Source: Acidobacteriota bacterium (GTDB taxonomy: Bacteria; Acidobacteriota; Vicinamibacteria; Vicinamibacterales; UBA2999). From it: DNA of 7,899 nucleotides. A program made the position numbers and the translations under genes. Location: NCBI GenBank assembly GCA_947465645.1, contig CANIBQ010000149.1:1-7899 (forward strand), read 5' to 3'. This document shows positions 6,678 through 7,899 of the stretch, piece after piece. Below the pieces are notes generated by a model. The model had not been told where the DNA came from. It saw only the letters and a program-made list of their open reading frames with translations, and ran no database searches. Position 1 is the stretch's first letter. Every line of letters begins with the position of its first letter.

Positions 6678-6683
6678 ATTATC
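6678..6683 (-). promoter_or_regulatory. Possible -10 element (GATAAT) just upstream of ku
   Basis: GATAAT on the minus strand ends six bases before the ku ATG. It is one mismatch from the sigma-70 consensus TATAAT. If used, transcription would start at or next to the start codon, giving a leaderless message, which would fit the missing ribosome site. No matching -35 hexamer is visible at 16-18 bases upstream, so the call is weak. Confidence 0.25.
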
Positions 6684-6695
6684 GGCGGAACCCGT

Positions 6696-7262
6696 TTAAA
6701 CAGTATCTTCGTCGCGCCGGCTGCCCAGGTCGAGCCCGGACCGCCCCATGTGGATGTCCTGGGCCTTGACCTTGTCCCGAAGGACCCGGCGGGCCTGGCC
6801 GTAAAGATGGCCGGGGACCTCGAGCCGCCTGGCGATGCTCTTGAAGTGCGACACCAGCATGAGCGTGACGCTCTCGTCCTCTTCCTTCCATGACACCGCC
6901 TGGATCTGGCCCCAGGGCATGAAGCCGCTGTCGGACCAGACGCCGTCCCGATAAAACCCGCGAGGGACGCGCGTACTGAGGGGAACCGCGTACCCGAAGT
7001 ACAGAAACATCATCACTTCGCCGAAGAGCTCCTGCGGCGTGCGCCCGAGAACGAAGATCTTGATCACGACCAGAAGGCCGAGCACGGCGCCCAGCGCCAG
7101 CGCGAAGCCGTAGAAGCGGGGTTTCGGGTTTTCCCAGATGAGAACGGCGGACGACTTGCGCCGCAGGAAGCGCAGCAGGTCGGTGGTGACTTTGACGTTG
7201 GCCGCGAAGAAGCCGAGGCCGAACACGAACATGAGCTGCGGGAGAAGGGTCTCCGGCGCCAT
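6696..7262 (-). CDS. Membrane protein of unknown function with cytoplasmic C-terminal domain
   Basis: The protein has 188 residues. Hydrophobic segments at about 7-22, 50-72 and 79-96 predict three membrane helices. The first has few charges and could be a signal anchor, and basic residues (LLRFLRRK, 29-36) follow it. After the last helix a soluble part of about 90 residues carries RGFYRDGVWSDSGFMPWGQI (101-120) followed by alternating strands. This G-x-W ... W-x-x-I pattern with a tryptophan-led strand resembles PH-like domains in small bacterial membrane proteins such as the DUF5673 type. That resemblance is from memory and unverified, and I cannot assign a function. It lies 12 bases after thymidine kinase and 24 bases before ku on the same strand, so co-transcription is likely. 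ATG 7262 is the first start after the thymidine kinase stop; its ribosome site is weak. Confidence 0.8.
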   Translation of the reverse strand: MAPETLLPQLMFVFGLGFFAANVKVTTDLLRFLRRKSSAVLIWENPKPRFYGFALALGAVLGLLVVIKIFVLGRTPQELFGEVMMFLYFGYAVPLSTRVPRGFYRDGVWSDSGFMPWGQIQAVSWKEEDESVTLMLVSHFKSIARRLEVPGHLYGQARRVLRDKVKAQDIHMGRSGLDLGSRRDEDTV

Positions 7263-7274
7263 GGGGTCAGCCTG

Positions 7275-7899
7275 TCAGCGAGGGGAGCCGGGATCCGGGA
7301 TCAGGGATCCGGGTTTTGACGCACGCGTCGAGGCAGGTTCCGCCAGCCTCGGATCGAAGCATTTACGGCAGCGGGCCTCGTATGTGCCCTGCGCGCCGAG
7401 CAGCACCCGGTCTTCACTGACGACGAGCCGCTGCGTGTGGTTCGCGGGGTTGCCGCACACCATGCAGATCGCCAGCGTCTTGGTGATGTACTCGGCAATC
7501 GCGAGCAGCTGCGGCATCGGCTCGAACGGCTTGCCGAGGTAGTCCTTGTCCAACCCGGCGACGATGACGCGCTTGCCGCGATCCGCCAGCGTGTTGCAGA
7601 CGGCCGGCAGTTCCGCGTCGAAGAACTGCCCTTCGTCGATGCCGACGACCTCGGTGTCGGCCTCCACCTCTGCGAGCAGCGTGCGCGAGCTCGCCACCGG
7701 TGACGAGGGGATGCGCATCTCGCTGTGCGACACGATGTGGTCGTCCGCATAGCGCGTATCGAGCGCCGGTTTGAAGATCTGGACGCGCTGCCGCGCGATC
7801 TGGGCGCGCCGCAGCCGGCGGATCAGCTCCTCGCTCTTGCCGCTGAACATGCTGCCGACGATGACTTCGATCCAACCCTGGTTGGTTGGCGTACGAACA
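7275..7899 (-). CDS. tdk: Thymidine kinase, type II (5' end outside window)
   Basis: The frame is open from the right window edge (first complete codon at 7898) to TGA 7277-7275, giving 207 visible residues. The enzyme phosphorylates thymidine to dTMP with ATP in the pyrimidine salvage pathway. Visible residues 8-22 read [15 protein letters not shown], containing the Walker A loop GSMFSGKS. The IDEGQFF segment (87-93) holds the metal-binding Asp and catalytic Glu. Two CxxC pairs (C145/C148 and C177/C180) form the structural zinc site. The ATG at 7850 lies inside the Walker A loop and cannot be the start. No start codon exists in frame between it and the edge, so the true start is beyond 7899. 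After the last CxxC there is an unusual 27-residue tail whose end ([10 protein letters not shown]) is encoded by a 7-bp tandem repeat. Confidence 0.96.
   Translation of the reverse strand, partial: VRTPTNQGWIEVIVGSMFSGKSEELIRRLRRAQIARQRVQIFKPALDTRYADDHIVSHSEMRIPSSPVASSRTLLAEVEADTEVVGIDEGQFFDAELPAVCNTLADRGKRVIVAGLDKDYLGKPFEPMPQLLAIAEYITKTLAICMVCGNPANHTQRLVVSEDRVLLGAQGTYEARCRKCFDPRLAEPASTRASKPGSLIPDPGSPR
7290..7313. repeat. Tandem 7-bp repeat GGGATC(C/A) at the 3' end of tdk
   Basis: On the plus strand GGGATCC (7290-7296), GGGATCA (7297-7303) and GGGATCC (7304-7310) follow in tandem, ending with GGG. The units contain the palindrome GATC and the outer ones GGATCC, so both strands carry similar words. 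Read on the minus strand they encode the proline-rich end of thymidine kinase. Repeats of this kind commonly lie between genes; here the coding frame has run through one. Confidence 0.75.

Noticed and set aside
6694..6701. GTTTAAAC palindrome overlapping the stop of the membrane protein gene
   Set aside because: An isolated 8-bp palindrome is expected by chance and shows no partner copy or associated site.
7848..7850. ATG at 7850 as the start of thymidine kinase
   Set aside because: It lies within the Walker A loop (GSMFSGKS). The frame continues upstream with the family-typical GWIEVIVG to the window edge.
1..7899. Defence system, prophage, insertion sequence or CRISPR array
   Set aside because: No transposase, integrase, terminal inverted repeats, direct-repeat array or defence-type domain was seen on either strand.

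Overview
The window is a compact, high-GC stretch of bacterial chromosome. Apart from the left-edge gene, every gene lies on the minus strand. The gene mix (housekeeping tdk, bacterial Ku, many hybrid histidine kinases) and the short tandem microrepeats at two gene 3' ends fit a soil-type Acidobacteriota-like genome (for example Vicinamibacteria). That placement is an impression from codon use and protein style, not a demonstrated assignment. No tRNA, rRNA, insertion sequence, CRISPR array or phage gene was found, and no gene-free stretch exceeds about 60 bases.

Layout, left to right. Positions 1-432 (+) hold the C-terminal part of a CDP-alcohol phosphatidyltransferase family membrane enzyme, cut by the window edge. 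Its stop codon overlaps the stop of the convergent minus-strand block within a shared CTAG. Positions 429-5753 (-) hold a tightly packed four-gene two-component signalling cluster. In order of transcription these are a PAS-PAS-HisKA-HATPase kinase (5753-4092), a single-domain Rcp1/CheY-like response regulator (4095-3676), a REC-HisKA-HATPase-REC hybrid kinase (3662-2049) and a PAS-HisKA-HATPase-REC hybrid (2036-429). Junctions are a 4-base ATGA overlap, a 13-base gap whose Shine-Dalgarno sequence abuts the preceding stop codon, and a 12-base gap. Upstream on the same strand are a Ku protein (6671-5814), a three-helix membrane protein of unknown function (7262-6696) and thymidine kinase (running off the right edge, ending at 7275), again with very short gaps.

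The most interesting item is the last gene of the signalling cluster. Its HisKA H-box carries Asn (AAC codon, 1538-1536) where the phosphoacceptor His should be, and Ala at the Thr/Asn position of the ExxT/N phosphatase motif. Its ATP-binding domain and its receiver domain look fully intact. It resembles the neighbouring hybrid kinase closely enough in its HisKA-HATPase-REC part to be a likely tandem-duplication paralogue. The cluster therefore holds one conventional kinase, one conventional hybrid, one free receiver and one apparent pseudokinase-receiver, with no DNA-binding or enzymatic output domain in any of them. A plausible model, not proven here, is a multi-component phosphorelay in which the pseudokinase acts as a regulated receiver, scaffold or sink, and the output lies elsewhere in the genome.

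Two smaller themes are visible. Short tandem repeats encode C-terminal tails of Ku and thymidine kinase, and a 15-base duplication of the start region gives the pseudokinase two tandem start sites.
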